Below are positions 53,969 through 63,514 of a stretch of DNA of 64,000 nucleotides, piece by piece. The stretch's first letter is position 1. Each line of letters begins with the position of its first letter. The stretch is from Gallionellaceae bacterium (GTDB lineage: Bacteria > Pseudomonadota > Gammaproteobacteria > Burkholderiales > Gallionellaceae). The position numbers and the translations under genes were made by a program. The notes below the pieces were generated by a model. The model searched no databases. It was not told the DNA's origin and saw nothing but the letters and a program-made list of their open reading frames with translations. The stretch spans positions 1 to 64,000 of the forward strand of contig JAVBYO010000011.1 in assembly GCA_030823955.1 (NCBI GenBank), read 5' to 3'.

Positions 53969-54696
53969 GAAGTAATGTTAACGCTATGTACACGGCAAAC
54001 GGCTTAAGCGACAAGGAACAATGCCTGAAAGAATATGCGCCTCTGGTGAAGCGCATCGCCCACCATATGATGGTGAAGCTGCCGAGTAGCGTGGAAGTCG
54101 ATGACATCATCCAGGCCGGCATGATGGGGCTGCTGGATGCGGCGGGGCGTTACGATGAGTTGCGCGGCGCGCAGTTCGAGACCTATGCCGCGCAGCGTAT
54201 CCGCGGTGCCATGCTGGACGAATTGCGCGGGGCGGACTGGTTGCCCAGAAGTCTGCGCCGCGATATGCGCCGTATCGAAGCGGCGATCCATCGCCTGCAG
54301 CAGACTTTCGGGCGCGCGCCCGCCGAATCCGAGATCGCCAAAGAATTGGGTGTGTCGCTGCCCGAATACCAGCAGATGCTGCTGGAGGCGCGCGGTGCAC
54401 AACTGGTCTATTACGAGGATTTCCACGGCGAAGACGACGAGGATTTCTTTGATCGCCACGAAACGGGGGATAATTCCAATCCTCTGGCGCTGTTGCAGGA
54501 TGAACGTTTCCGCGGCGCGCTGATCAAGGCCATCGACGGGCTGCCCGAGCGGGAGCGCTTGATGATGGCGCTGCATTATGAGCAGGATCTGAACCTGCGC
54601 GAGATCGGTGAAGTGATGGGCGTGACCGAGTCGCGCGTGTGCCAGTTGCATAGTCAGGCAGTCGCACGCTTGCGCGGCTGGTTGAAAGGACATTGA
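53965..54696 (+). CDS. fliA: Flagellar sigma factor FliA (sigma-28)
   Basis: A 243-aa sigma factor. Region 2 (about 25-100) has VEVDDIIQAGMMGLLDAAGRYD and FETYAAQRIRGAMLDELRG, region 3 follows, and region 4 (about 190-240) has the helix-turn-helix NLREIGEVMGVTESRVCQLH. It transcribes late flagellar and chemotaxis genes and is held by FlgM, also in this window. Two such promoters were found here (15023-15049 and 57145-57171). I list the ATG overlapping flhG; ATG 53986 (MYTANG) matches the usual family N-terminus and may be the real start. Confidence 0.96.
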   Translation: MRSNVNAMYTANGLSDKEQCLKEYAPLVKRIAHHMMVKLPSSVEVDDIIQAGMMGLLDAAGRYDELRGAQFETYAAQRIRGAMLDELRGADWLPRSLRRDMRRIEAAIHRLQQTFGRAPAESEIAKELGVSLPEYQQMLLEARGAQLVYYEDFHGEDDEDFFDRHETGDNSNPLALLQDERFRGALIKAIDGLPERERLMMALHYEQDLNLREIGEVMGVTESRVCQLHSQAVARLRGWLKGH

Positions 54697-55436
54697 TGGA
54701 TAAACTCAGCCTATTCGGAATACTGGTCGCTTTCTCGGGCATCATCGGCGGGCAATTGCTCGAAGGTGGGGCCGTTTCCGCGTTGTTGCAGACAGCGGCT
54801 TTTTTCATCGTGTTCGGCGGGACGCTGGGGGCGGTCATGTTGCAGACCCCGGCCAAGGTATTCGTCGCCGGATTGAAGATGGGGGGCTGGGCATTCTTCA
54901 CCCCCAAGATGGACTTGCAGGGATTGGCCTATCAGTTGACGGCCTGGAGCAGTCTGGCGCGCAAGGAAGGCTTGCTGATGCTGGAGAGCCAAGTCAAGAA
55001 TATCCAGGATCCCTTCCTGGTGAAGGGGTTGCAGTTGCTGGTGGACGGCAATGGCGCTGAAAAGATCCGCGAGGTGCTCGAAGTCGATGTGAGTGTCTAT
55101 GAGGAATCCTGTTGGCAGGGCGCGCGGGTGTGGGAATCCGCCGCGGGTTATTCGCCGACCATCGGTATCATGGGCGCGGTACTGGGTCTGATCCACGTCA
55201 TGCAGAGTCTGGGTGATCCCACCAAGCTGGGTGAAGGCATTGCTGTTGCATTCATCGCGACGATATACGGTGTGGGATTCGCCAATCTGGTGTTCCTGCC
55301 CATCGCCGGGAAGCTGAAGATGATCGTCATGCAGCAACTGGTGATGCGCGAGATGGCCATCGACGGTCTGGTCATGATCGCCAATCTGGAAAGCCCGCGT
55401 TTCATCGAGAACAAGCTCAGGGGTTATATCTCTTAA
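54696..55436 (+). CDS. motC: Second flagellar stator subunit, MotA-like (MotC)
   Basis: A 246-aa protein of the MotA/ExbB family with four membrane segments. PTIGIMGAVLGLIHVMQSL and IATIYGVGFANLVFLPIAGKL contain the conserved channel helices. It is shorter than and distinct from the MotA at 16215-17069 and resembles MotC of Pseudomonas and other organisms with dual stators. AAAGGA six bases ahead of ATG 54696 fixes the start; it overlaps the fliA stop by one base. MotD lies 128 bp downstream, with a repeat hairpin in between. Confidence 0.93.
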   Translation: MDKLSLFGILVAFSGIIGGQLLEGGAVSALLQTAAFFIVFGGTLGAVMLQTPAKVFVAGLKMGGWAFFTPKMDLQGLAYQLTAWSSLARKEGLLMLESQVKNIQDPFLVKGLQLLVDGNGAEKIREVLEVDVSVYEESCWQGARVWESAAGYSPTIGIMGAVLGLIHVMQSLGDPTKLGEGIAVAFIATIYGVGFANLVFLPIAGKLKMIVMQQLVMREMAIDGLVMIANLESPRFIENKLRGYIS

Positions 55437-55510
55437 CGGACACGATGATGAATCTGTTATGTCCGTTTTCCTCACCTCAGTCCGCTCCCGGGATTGCCCT
55501 CTCCCCGATC

Positions 55511-55530
55511 CTCTCCCGTAAACGGGCGAG
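55511..55530. repeat. Small hairpin repeat between motC and motD
   Basis: CTCTCCCGTAAACGGGCGAG, a nine-base imperfect stem, sits in a pyrimidine-rich stretch (55481-55522, CCCTCTCCCCGATCCTCTCC). This kind of CTCTCCC...GGGCGAG unit looks like a dispersed intergenic repeat rather than part of the operon. Confidence 0.45.
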
Positions 55531-55564
55531 GACACAAACGAATTTTTTCCAAGTTTGAATTTCC

Positions 55565-56329
55565 GTGGCGCTGCGCAGAAAAAGAGTTGATCGCGACAAC
55601 CATGAGCGCTGGTTGATCTCCTATGCGGACTTCATCACGTTGCTGTTCGCTTTTTTTGTCGTCATGTATGCCATCTCTTCGGTGAACGAGGGCAAATACA
55701 AGGTGCTGGGCACCTCGCTGGGCAGCGCGTTCGGAGCCAAACCCACCAAGGCGACCGAATCCGGCACCATCCGCCTGACCGAGGAAGAGATCTATTTCAA
55801 ATCCATCGTCGACCGGCGCAACGCCAAGCTGGCCGAGCAGCAGATCAAACAGAACGAACGTATGCAAAGTCTGGTGAATGCGCTCAATCAGGCGATGGGG
55901 CGTTTCGTCAAGAACGGCACTATGACAGTCTCACAGACCCGCCGCGGGGTGATGCTGGATATCAGTGCCAGCGCCTTGTTCGCGCCCGGTGATGCGGTGC
56001 TGGCCGATGTGGCGCAAAAGACTCTGGCCGATGTGGCCCAAGTGCTGGTCGACGGAGACCAGCCCATCGAAGTCGAGGGACATACCGACAGCTTGCCTAT
56101 CAGTACACCGGTCTATCCTTCCAATTGGGAACTCTCTTCGGCGCGGGCGAGCAGTGTGGTGCGGTTGTTTATCGAACAAGGGGTCGCGGCAAAGCGTCTG
56201 ACGGCCATCGGTTCGGCGGATAATCAGCCGGTGCTGAGCAACGATACGGCAGAGGGCCGGGCGCGTAACCGGCGGGTGACCATCACGGTGTTGACGCCTG
56301 ATTCGGAGCGCGGCAAAACTGCCCAGTGA
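55565..56329 (+). CDS. motD: Second flagellar stator subunit, MotB-like (MotD)
   Basis: A 254-aa protein. One membrane segment with the proton-binding Asp (SYADFITLLFAFFVVMYAI) is followed by a periplasmic linker and an OmpA-like domain with VEGHTDSLPIST and NWELSSARASSVVR. It pairs with MotC as a second stator. The start is a GTG (MALRRKRVD). In Pseudomonas MotCD stator supports swarming and high-load motility, a likely use here too. It converges with flgN across eight bases. Confidence 0.93.
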   Translation: MALRRKRVDRDNHERWLISYADFITLLFAFFVVMYAISSVNEGKYKVLGTSLGSAFGAKPTKATESGTIRLTEEEIYFKSIVDRRNAKLAEQQIKQNERMQSLVNALNQAMGRFVKNGTMTVSQTRRGVMLDISASALFAPGDAVLADVAQKTLADVAQVLVDGDQPIEVEGHTDSLPISTPVYPSNWELSSARASSVVRLFIEQGVAAKRLTAIGSADNQPVLSNDTAEGRARNRRVTITVLTPDSERGKTAQ

Positions 56330-56337
56330 GCGAGTGT

Positions 56338-56805
56338 TCAGCCGCTGCCCAGCGTGCGGCCGGAGACGGCGATACTGGGCTGGCCGTCGCGGCCGTAAAG
56401 GCCTGCGGCACTTTTGGCGGCACCGAGCAAAGCCGCCAGTGCCTGCTGGTTACTGCGTAATTTGAGCTGGATGACTTCCCCGTTGGTCTGATTCAGGTGG
56501 TGCGCACGCGCTGCCAGTGTCCTGATCTCTTCCCATGTTGTGCGACTGGACGGAACACGTTGTGTGATCCAGGCGGCGGTATCGGCAGTTCCCACCTGTT
56601 GGCGGCGCACATTGGCCATCTCGGTAATTTTGTTGGCGGCTTGGGTCTTGGCTTCGGCGAGGGGGAGCAGTTGTTCGGCGTCTTGACCGAGCAGGGCCTG
56701 TTGCTCTTTTTCAAGTAGCGCGACGAACGCGCGCATGGCGTCGCGCTCGAGGTTCAAGCGGGCGGAGAAATCGGGGGCGGGGGATGGGACGGGGTTACCG
56801 GTCAA
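56338..56805 (-). CDS. flgN: Flagellar export chaperone FlgN
   Basis: A 155-aa helical protein. FlgN is the chaperone for the hook-filament junction proteins FlgK and FlgL. The family is weakly conserved, but the coiled helices (MRAFVALLEKEQQALLGQD), the C-terminal YGRDGQPS-type tail and its position after flgM support it. The start is TTG overlapping the flgM stop (TTGA), with a weak ribosome site; an internal ATG at residue 24 (MRAFVA) is possible. Confidence 0.85.
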   Translation of the reverse strand: MTGNPVPSPAPDFSARLNLERDAMRAFVALLEKEQQALLGQDAEQLLPLAEAKTQAANKITEMANVRRQQVGTADTAAWITQRVPSSRTTWEEIRTLAARAHHLNQTNGEVIQLKLRSNQQALAALLGAAKSAAGLYGRDGQPSIAVSGRTLGSG

Positions 56806-57110
56806 CTTTGGCTCGCGTTGATCAATTCTTCGACGTCGCTGATCAGGCCGTCGGCGATCGCCGCGGAGTTGATCTGGAAACGCCCTTCACTGATGGCTTG
56901 TTTGATTTCGGCCACCTTTTTCGCATCTACTGCCGGTGCATTGGCCACTTCGACCTCCATACTACGCAGTTGGCTGCTGGCGGAACCCAAGCTCACACTC
57001 ACGCCGTCCGGTGAAGCCGGGGTGGTGGACGGTTTGGGTGTGCTCGCGCGCGCCGGTGATTCGCTCAGGGAAGACGGCGGTAACGAATTGATGCTTTTAT
57101 CGATTTTCAT
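56802..57110 (-). CDS. flgM: Anti-sigma-28 factor FlgM
   Basis: A 102-aa anti-sigma factor that binds FliA until the hook is complete. The N-terminus MKIDKSINSLPPSS is disordered; the C-terminal half (EVEVANAPAVDAKKVAEIKQ, then RFQINSAAIADGLISDVEEL) is the FliA-binding part. I chose ATG 57110, with AAAGGTG upstream. It has its own sigma-28 promoter at 57145-57171, as in Salmonella, so FliA activates its own inhibitor. Confidence 0.94.
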   Translation of the reverse strand: MKIDKSINSLPPSSLSESPARASTPKPSTTPASPDGVSVSLGSASSQLRSMEVEVANAPAVDAKKVAEIKQAISEGRFQINSAAIADGLISDVEELINASQS

Positions 57111-57144
57111 TTGGATCACCTTTCAACTGTCCTAGTCATATGCT

Positions 57145-57171
57145 TCATCGGCAACTTGTTGAGAAACTTTA
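57145..57171 (-). promoter_or_regulatory. Sigma-28 (FliA) promoter of flgM
   Basis: Read on the minus strand: TAAAGTTT, 11 bases, GCCGATGA. The consensus is TAAAGTTT-N11-GCCGATAA; the extended -35 is perfect and the -10 has one mismatch. It lies 35 bases upstream of the flgM start, within the flgA-flgM gap. Confidence 0.85.
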
Positions 57172-57245
57172 GGGTGAAGCCGTAATTTTTTTGAAAAATC
57201 CCAAGGCCGCACAATAACGCACTGTTGTATCAGAGTAAATGGCCG

Positions 57246-57932
57246 TCATGGCCGAACTTCTACGATGCCGTTGCCTTTTGCGATGCCGCTGATCACCTGT
57301 CCCGAGGCGACCTTCACCTGGGCAGATTGTCCCTCGGCGGCATTGTTCAGTGCCTGTCCCTCGGTGCGTAACTGGATGCCATTCCCGTTCGAGTAGAGTT
57401 GTACCGTCTGGCCCTGGGTCACGACATAGGGCAGCCGCAGCATATCCTGCTTCAGTACCTGCCCGGCCCCGATGCTGAATTTGAGCACCTTGCCCAGAGC
57501 TTGGGCTTCATCGGTGATGGTGCCGGGATGGGTCAGTTCCCCGGCTTGCAGGTTGAAATCCCCGTTACCGATCACCAGTCCCTGTTGCAGTGGACGGCTC
57601 GAAACCAGCATATTCATAGTGGTGGTGATGCTGGCCGGGACGATCAGCGACCAGCCGTTCGTTTCATTGCAACGGACGCCGATACTGGTTCTGCCGCGTA
57701 ATTGGGCACCCGTCGGCAAATAAGCCTCAAGCTGCAAACAAGGCGGGAAAGACAGGCGGGGATCCAGTGCCTCGACCTTATAACTCACTTTGCCGGGCAT
57801 GTTGCGCGTCTGTTCGCGGATGAATTCCGTCGCCACCTTGAGTATCTCGCTATGGCTCTGTTTCTCGAGCGACCAAGCGCTGTCCAGCGGCAGGAGCAGC
57901 AGACAGAGAAGTGTGATGACCTGTTTTTTCAT
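57246..57932 (-). CDS. flgA: P-ring assembly chaperone FlgA
   Basis: A 228-aa periplasmic protein. A signal peptide (MKKQVITLLCLLLLPLDSAW) is followed by the FlgA SAF-like domain; the C-terminal third has LPYVVTQGQTVQLYSNGNG and GQVISGIAKGNGIVEVRP. It helps FlgI form the P ring; flgI lies at the right edge. I chose ATG 57932; an earlier TTG start would destroy the signal peptide. It is divergent from flgB over about 138 bp, where both promoters must lie. Confidence 0.94.
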   Translation of the reverse strand: MKKQVITLLCLLLLPLDSAWSLEKQSHSEILKVATEFIREQTRNMPGKVSYKVEALDPRLSFPPCLQLEAYLPTGAQLRGRTSIGVRCNETNGWSLIVPASITTTMNMLVSSRPLQQGLVIGNGDFNLQAGELTHPGTITDEAQALGKVLKFSIGAGQVLKQDMLRLPYVVTQGQTVQLYSNGNGIQLRTEGQALNNAAEGQSAQVKVASGQVISGIAKGNGIVEVRP

Positions 57933-58070
57933 GGTGATATTGTCGCCCCGTGGCAGATTTTCCAAAAAGGAGAAATAACGCGTTTTTCCATCTCTAATCG
58001 GGTGATGCCCGGATACATGCTGAGTTTAGTATGCAGGTCATGGAAATGGCGAGTATGAAGGAGGGCCGAA

Positions 58071-58475
58071 ATGAGCAGCAGAATCGATAATATGTTCCAG
58101 TTTCACCAGGCGGCGCTGAATCTACGCGCAGCCCGGCAGGAATTGATCGCCTCCAACATCGCCAATGCCGATACACCTAACTACAAGGCGAAGGATATTG
58201 ACTTTGCCAGTGCCTTGCAAGGCGCCATCTCGGGCGGCGGGGCGAAATTACCGATGGCCGCTTCTGCCGGTACCAATTTGAACGGCCCCAGCGGTGATAC
58301 CGTGATGGGGGCTCCGGTGTTGTACCGTAACGTGCTACAGCCCAGTGCCGACGGTAACACGGTGGATATGGATGTGGAACGGGCGCAGTTCGCCGATAAC
58401 GCGCTACGTTACGAGGCCAGTGTCAGGTTTGTGAGTGACAAGGCCAAAGACGTGCTGGCGGCTTTACAAGGATAA
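58071..58475 (+). CDS. flgB: Flagellar proximal rod protein FlgB
   Basis: A 134-aa rod protein. The N-terminal rod block [20 protein letters not shown] is typical, and the C-terminal [18 protein letters not shown] helix pairs with it. AAGGAGG before the ATG is a strong ribosome site. It begins the flgBCDEFGHI operon. The divergent promoter with flgA must lie in the 138 bp upstream, but no sigma-54 or sigma-28 motif is clear. Confidence 0.96.
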   Translation: MSSRIDNMFQFHQAALNLRAARQELIASNIANADTPNYKAKDIDFASALQGAISGGGAKLPMAASAGTNLNGPSGDTVMGAPVLYRNVLQPSADGNTVDMDVERAQFADNALRYEASVRFVSDKAKDVLAALQG

Positions 58476-58480
58476 TCATC

Positions 58481-58885
58481 ATGTCATTGTTCAATATATT
58501 CAATATATCCGGTTCGGCGATGACCGCGCAGTCGCAGCGGCTGAACGTGGTGGCCAGTAACCTGGCCAACGTGGAAAGTACCACGGGGCCGGATGGCAAA
58601 CCTTATCAGGCCAAACAAGTCGTGTTCAGTGCCACCACCTTCGAGGGGCAGCCCGGTCAGGGAGTCAGGGTCGAAGCGGTGGTGGAAGACAAAGCACCCA
58701 TGAAGATGGTGTACGACCCGAAACATCCCATGGCTGACAAGCAGGGTTATGTCACCATGCCCAATGTGAATCCGGTCGACGAGATGGTGAACATGATCTC
58801 GGCCTCGCGCTCTTACCAGAATAACGTGGATGTGATGAACACATCCAAAGCGTTGCTGCTCAAAACGCTCAGTATCGGACAATAA
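58481..58885 (+). CDS. flgC: Flagellar proximal rod protein FlgC
   Basis: A 134-aa rod protein. [20 protein letters not shown] is the N-terminal rod motif, with the typical [15 protein letters not shown] following. The C-terminus [20 protein letters not shown] is conserved. It is five bases after the flgB stop, with AAGGA upstream. Confidence 0.96.
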   Translation: MSLFNIFNISGSAMTAQSQRLNVVASNLANVESTTGPDGKPYQAKQVVFSATTFEGQPGQGVRVEAVVEDKAPMKMVYDPKHPMADKQGYVTMPNVNPVDEMVNMISASRSYQNNVDVMNTSKALLLKTLSIGQ

Positions 58886-58896
58886 GGAGAATAGTC

Positions 58897-59661
58897 ATGG
58901 TCAATAACGTCACAGGCCCGAACCCGCTAGCTGCCGCGCAACCGATGCCGGGTAATGCGCAAGCGATGAACAAGCCGACCCCCGCCGCCGCTGGTGCTGC
59001 CAACACCGCACAAGGAGCGAACAAAACTGCCGCAGGGCAAGCGGCAGCGGCGGCGGATGCCGCCGGTGCGGGAGCGAACACGCAGGACCGTTTTCTCAAG
59101 CTACTGGTTACGCAGATGAAGAATCAGGATCCGCTCAATCCCATGGATAACGCCCAGGTCACTTCGCAGATGGCCCAGTTAAGCACTGTGAGTGGTATCG
59201 ATAAATTAAATTCAACCTTGAAGGCACTGAGCGATAGCGTGACCTCGGGACAGGCGATGTCGGCTACCGGCATGATCGGGCACGGCGCATTGGTGCCGGG
59301 TTCGAGCATGGAATTGCGCAAAGGCCAGGCGGTCGGCGGACTCGAACTGAGTCAGGGTGCCGACTCGGTCAAGGTGTTGATCAAAGACGGTGCCAATAAC
59401 GTGGTACGCACACTGCAACTCGGTGCGCAGAAGCCCGGTGTCGTGCCATTGGCCTGGGACGGTCTGAATGACGCAGGCGATGAGTTGCCTGACGGCAAAT
59501 ACAAGTTTGCTGCCGAAGGGGCCGCGGGAGAACAGACCTTCCCCGCCACGACGTTGTCGTTCGGCATGGTGAACGGGGTGGCACCCGGGTCGGGCGGCGC
59601 CAAGCTGGATGTGGAAAAACTGGGCATCTTCAATCTGTCGGACGTTAAACAAGTTATGTAA
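58897..59661 (+). CDS. flgD: Flagellar hook cap / hook assembly protein FlgD
   Basis: A 254-aa scaffold that caps the growing hook. The N-terminal region is Ala/Asn-rich (about 1-60) and then has DRFLKLLVTQMKNQDPLNPM, the family hallmark. The C-terminal half is an Ig/Tudor-like domain with the LAWDGLNDAGDELPDGKYKF motif. It begins 12 bases after flgC with GGAG ahead of the ATG. Confidence 0.95.
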   Translation: MVNNVTGPNPLAAAQPMPGNAQAMNKPTPAAAGAANTAQGANKTAAGQAAAAADAAGAGANTQDRFLKLLVTQMKNQDPLNPMDNAQVTSQMAQLSTVSGIDKLNSTLKALSDSVTSGQAMSATGMIGHGALVPGSSMELRKGQAVGGLELSQGADSVKVLIKDGANNVVRTLQLGAQKPGVVPLAWDGLNDAGDELPDGKYKFAAEGAAGEQTFPATTLSFGMVNGVAPGSGGAKLDVEKLGIFNLSDVKQVM

Positions 59662-59717
59662 ACCGGCTATTCCGTCACCTGATGGGGCGGAGTGCATGTC
59701 AACCTAAGGAGAACATC

Positions 59718-61064
59718 ATGGGCTTTCAACAAGGACTAAGTGGACTGAACGCGGCAGCCAAGAATCTGGACGTCATCGGCAATAACGTCGCCAACGCGAA
59801 TACCGTGGGCTTCAAGATGTCGCAGGCGCAGTTCGCCGACGTCTATGCCAGTTCAGTGGGCGGTTCCGCCGGGACATCAGCCGGTATCGGTACCAAATTG
59901 GCGACCGTGGCGCAGCAGTTCTCACAGGGGAACATCACATCCAGCAACAACTCGCTGGATACCGCGATCAGCGGCCAGGGTTTCTTCCAGTTGGGTACGA
60001 CGACCAGTACTGCGCCGCAGTTCTATACCCGCAACGGCCAGTTCCAGACCGACAGTCAGGGTTATATCGTGACCAGCGAAGGCATGCGCCTGTTCGGAGT
60101 CAACAAGGATGGCGTGCCCGGACCGTTACAGATCCCGACCGAGCAGATTCCGGCGCGGGCGACCGGCACCTCTCCCAAACCCAACATCATGGCGGGTTTG
60201 AACGTGGATGCGCGCGGTGCGATCACTGCATTGCCCGCCGATGTGGGTGAAGGCGCTACCGTGCCACCCGGCCCGGCGGGTTCTTTCCGTTTTGATCCGG
60301 CCGATCCGACCACATTCAACAACTCGACCTCAACGACTATCTATGACAGTCTGGGCAACCCGCATGTGGCGACGCTATATTTCCAGAAGGCGACACCGAC
60401 CGCCGGGGTCAACCCGTGGAACGTCTATCTGTCGATTGACAATGAGATGCAACCGCCCAATGCCGTTGCCACGGTGCCGCCGAGTGCGACTCCCATGGGT
60501 GCCGGTTTGCCGTTTGACACCACGGGTAAGTTGCCGCCGGGTTCTTTGCTGACCATGGCTGCGGCTTATACACCGCCGTTGGCCGCACCGGCTGGTGGTG
60601 GTATCGCAGCGGCTGCGAATCCGATGCAATTGACCTTCGATTTCTCCAATACCACTCAATACGGCTCGGCCTTCGGCGTGAGTTCGATGGTGCAGGACGG
60701 TTATACCACCGGTATGCCGAGCGGCTTCAACATCAGCCCTGATGGCACCATATTGGGCCGTTATACCAACGGACAGTCGCAGAAGCTGGGGCAGGTGACT
60801 ATCGCCAACTTCGCCAATCCGCAAGGTTTGCAGCCTTTGGGCAACAACCGCTGGGCGCCGACTTCCACGGCTGGTACGCCGTTGCCGGGAACGCCGGGCA
60901 CCGCCAGTCTGGGGGTATTGCAGTCCGGTGCGGTGGAGGATGCCAACGTGGACTTGACCGGTGAACTGGTGAATATGATCGTGGCACAACGGGTCTATCA
61001 GGCCAATGCGCAGTCGATCAAGACTCAGGATGCGGTACTGCAGACCATCACGCAGCTGCGTTAA
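59718..61064 (+). CDS. flgE: Flagellar hook protein FlgE
   Basis: A 448-aa hook subunit. It begins MGFQQGLSGLNAAAKNLDVI, followed by the rod-family motif NNVANANTVGFK. A beta-rich middle domain holds the hook-specific loops, and the C-terminus DLTGELVNMIVAQRVYQANA is the family end motif. I start at ATG 59718 after AAGGAG; a longer open frame begins upstream but lacks family similarity. Confidence 0.96.
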   Translation: MGFQQGLSGLNAAAKNLDVIGNNVANANTVGFKMSQAQFADVYASSVGGSAGTSAGIGTKLATVAQQFSQGNITSSNNSLDTAISGQGFFQLGTTTSTAPQFYTRNGQFQTDSQGYIVTSEGMRLFGVNKDGVPGPLQIPTEQIPARATGTSPKPNIMAGLNVDARGAITALPADVGEGATVPPGPAGSFRFDPADPTTFNNSTSTTIYDSLGNPHVATLYFQKATPTAGVNPWNVYLSIDNEMQPPNAVATVPPSATPMGAGLPFDTTGKLPPGSLLTMAAAYTPPLAAPAGGGIAAAANPMQLTFDFSNTTQYGSAFGVSSMVQDGYTTGMPSGFNISPDGTILGRYTNGQSQKLGQVTIANFANPQGLQPLGNNRWAPTSTAGTPLPGTPGTASLGVLQSGAVEDANVDLTGELVNMIVAQRVYQANAQSIKTQDAVLQTITQLR

Positions 61065-61089
61065 GTCTGACTGAGTCGGGAGAATAACC

Positions 61090-61833
61090 ATGGATAGATT
61101 GATCTACACAGCGATGACGGGGGCTTCGCATATCCTGCAGCAACAGGCTGCGGTGTCGGAGAATCTGGCCAACAACAACACGCCGGGCTTCCGTGCGACG
61201 ATCAATACGTTCCGTGCCGTGCCGCTGGTCGGAGAGGGATTGCCGACACGGGTCATGGTGGTGGACTCGGTGGCGGGAGCGGACTTCACTCCCGGCACGA
61301 TGGAGCCGACCGGGCGCGAGCTCGATGTCGCCATCGATGGCAAAGGCTGGATCGCCGTGCAAGGGGCGGACGGCAAAGAGGCATACACCCGCAACGGTAG
61401 TTTTCAGGTCACCACCAACGGTATCCTGCAGACGCGTAGCGGTCTGAACGTGTTGGGCGACGCCGGCCCGATCACGTTGCCGCCGAACACTGAAGTCAGT
61501 ATCGCCAAAGACGGCACCCTCTCTACCGTTCCGACCGGAACTACACCTGCCGAAGTGACGCGGATAGGGCGGCTCAAATTGGCCAATCCGCCGGAGAGCG
61601 AGATGGCGCGCGGCGACGACGGGCTGTTTCGTATGCGTAGCGGTGGTACGGCAGATGCCGATGGCAAAGTCACGGTGGTATCCGGCAATCTGGAGAGCAG
61701 TAACGTGAATGCCGTGGAAGCCATGGTGAGCATGATCACGCTGGCACGCCAGTTCGACACCCAGATGAAGATGCTGCAAACAGCCGACAACAACGCCAAG
61801 GCGGCAAGCCAGTTGCTCAATATCAATGCCTGA
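61090..61833 (+). CDS. flgF: Flagellar proximal rod protein FlgF
   Basis: A 247-aa rod protein. MDRLIYTAMTGASHILQQQA, then SENLANNNTPGFRATINTF, are typical of FlgF; the C-terminus AVEAMVSMITLARQFDTQMK closes the fold. A GGGAGAA site precedes the ATG. It is followed by a 242-bp gap before flgG, longer than the other gaps in this operon and with a possible promoter. Confidence 0.95.
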   Translation: MDRLIYTAMTGASHILQQQAAVSENLANNNTPGFRATINTFRAVPLVGEGLPTRVMVVDSVAGADFTPGTMEPTGRELDVAIDGKGWIAVQGADGKEAYTRNGSFQVTTNGILQTRSGLNVLGDAGPITLPPNTEVSIAKDGTLSTVPTGTTPAEVTRIGRLKLANPPESEMARGDDGLFRMRSGGTADADGKVTVVSGNLESSNVNAVEAMVSMITLARQFDTQMKMLQTADNNAKAASQLLNINA

Positions 61834-62075
61834 TCATTTGACCGGATCGACTGATTAAAACAACGCAGCAAGCCTGCGTCGTACCGTCGCTGTCCCGCTC
61901 CACGGGCCGCGACTGCTGCTGTATCTCCCCGTTTTTCCGCATCAAGCGCGAATAAGCGCCTTTTTCTGCCTCTCATCACCCGTTTGATTTTTGCGCTTCC
62001 CAGTAGGATAGGCTCATGTGTAATGGCCTGATGCCTGATTTTGAAGAAGCGCCGACAAATTAAAGGGGTACCGAC

Positions 62076-62858
62076 ATGATTCGTTCCTTGTGGATTTCCA
62101 AGACCGGGCTGGATGCCCAGCAGACCCAGATGGATGTGGTTGCCAACAACCTAGCGAACGTGAGCACCAACGGCTTCAAACGGTCGCGCGCAGTGTTCGA
62201 AGACCTGCTGTACCAGAACATCCGCCAACCGGGGGCGCAGTCTTCGCAGCAGACCCAGTTGCCATCGGGATTGCAGATCGGTACCGGGGTGCGACCGGTG
62301 GCTGCCGAACGTATCCATACCCAGGGCAACTTGCAGCAATCCGGCAGCAAATTGGATATCGCTATTCAGGGCAGCGGCTTCTTCCCGGTGTTGATGCCGG
62401 ACGGCACCACCGGATATACCCGTGATGGCTCGTTCCAGACTGACGGACAGGGGCAACTGGTCACCGCCAGCGGTTTTGTGGTGCAGCCTGCCATGACTAT
62501 CCCGGCGGATGCGACCAGTGTCACCATCGCGCAGGATGGCGTGGTATCGGTGACCCAGGCGGGCAGTGTCACGCCGGTTCAGATCGGCCAGATGCAACTG
62601 GCGACGTTCATCAATCCGGCCGGCCTGCAAAGCAACGGCCAGAACCTGTATCTGGAGACGGCCTCTTCCGGCGCGCCCGGCACCGGCGCACCCGGTGCGA
62701 ACGGTACGGGGACACTGGTACAGGGTTTTCTGGAGACATCGAACGTCAACGTCGTGGAAGAGCTGGTGAATATGATCCAGACACAGCGTGCCTACGAGAT
62801 CAATTCGAAGGCCATCACGACTTCCGACCAGATGTTGCAGAAACTGGCTCAGATATAA
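62076..62858 (+). CDS. flgG: Flagellar distal rod protein FlgG
   Basis: A 260-aa distal rod protein. [20 protein letters not shown] and [20 protein letters not shown] are family signatures, with the C-terminus [27 protein letters not shown] precedes the ATG. The 242-bp gap before it shares the 15-mer CCTGATGCCTGATTT (62027-62041) with the region upstream of flhB (47939-47953), perhaps by chance. Confidence 0.97.
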   Translation: MIRSLWISKTGLDAQQTQMDVVANNLANVSTNGFKRSRAVFEDLLYQNIRQPGAQSSQQTQLPSGLQIGTGVRPVAAERIHTQGNLQQSGSKLDIAIQGSGFFPVLMPDGTTGYTRDGSFQTDGQGQLVTASGFVVQPAMTIPADATSVTIAQDGVVSVTQAGSVTPVQIGQMQLATFINPAGLQSNGQNLYLETASSGAPGTGAPGANGTGTLVQGFLETSNVNVVEELVNMIQTQRAYEINSKAITTSDQMLQKLAQI

Positions 62859-62879
62859 TTCGGATCAAGGAGAGGCAAT

Positions 62880-63503
62880 ATGTTTAATCTAACCCGTTGG
62901 ATCATCCTGGTGGCGGCGCTAACGATGGCGGTAGGCTGCACGCCGGTGCGGACCAAGACCCCGTTGACTTCCTGCCCGCTGGTGCAAAAGGCTCCGGCGC
63001 TGGATAACGGCGCAATTTTCCAGGCGACTGCCAGCCGTCCGCTGTTTGAGGATCGTCACGCGCGCAATGTCGGCGACGAGTTGACCATCACTTTGGGTGA
63101 AGTGACTGCCCAGACAAAGAAATCGAGCAAGAACGCGGGCAAGTCCGAGGCCAAAGCGGACCTGCCAAGCAAAGGTGAAAAAGACGGCGGCTCGGAGAGT
63201 AGCAGTGCATTCTCCGGCGAGATCATCGCCACGGTGATCGTGGTGATGGACAGCGGCAAACTGCTGGTCTGCGGCGACAAACTGGTGAAGTACGCCAATG
63301 GGGAAACGAATTTCGAATACATCCGTTTCTCCGGTACGGTGAACCCGGACACCATCTCCGAACGGAATACGGTGTTGTCCACACAGGTGGCGGATGTGCA
63401 GATCGAATACCGCAACGCCAGCAACATCGATTCGCCGAACGCACCACCGACGCTGTTTAGCCGTCTCAGCCGCTTCTTCGCGCCGAAGAAACTGTATTTC
63501 TAG
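62880..63503 (+). CDS. flgH: Flagellar L-ring lipoprotein FlgH
   Basis: A 207-aa outer-membrane lipoprotein. The signal sequence ends in the lipobox AVGC (about residues 17-20). The body has [20 protein letters not shown], then a Lys/Ser-rich stretch and [20 protein letters not shown], typical of FlgH. It forms the L ring that holds the rod in the outer membrane. AAGGAG precedes the ATG. Confidence 0.95.
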   Translation: MFNLTRWIILVAALTMAVGCTPVRTKTPLTSCPLVQKAPALDNGAIFQATASRPLFEDRHARNVGDELTITLGEVTAQTKKSSKNAGKSEAKADLPSKGEKDGGSESSSAFSGEIIATVIVVMDSGKLLVCGDKLVKYANGETNFEYIRFSGTVNPDTISERNTVLSTQVADVQIEYRNASNIDSPNAPPTLFSRLSRFFAPKKLYF

Positions 63504-63514
63504 GAAGGTTAACC

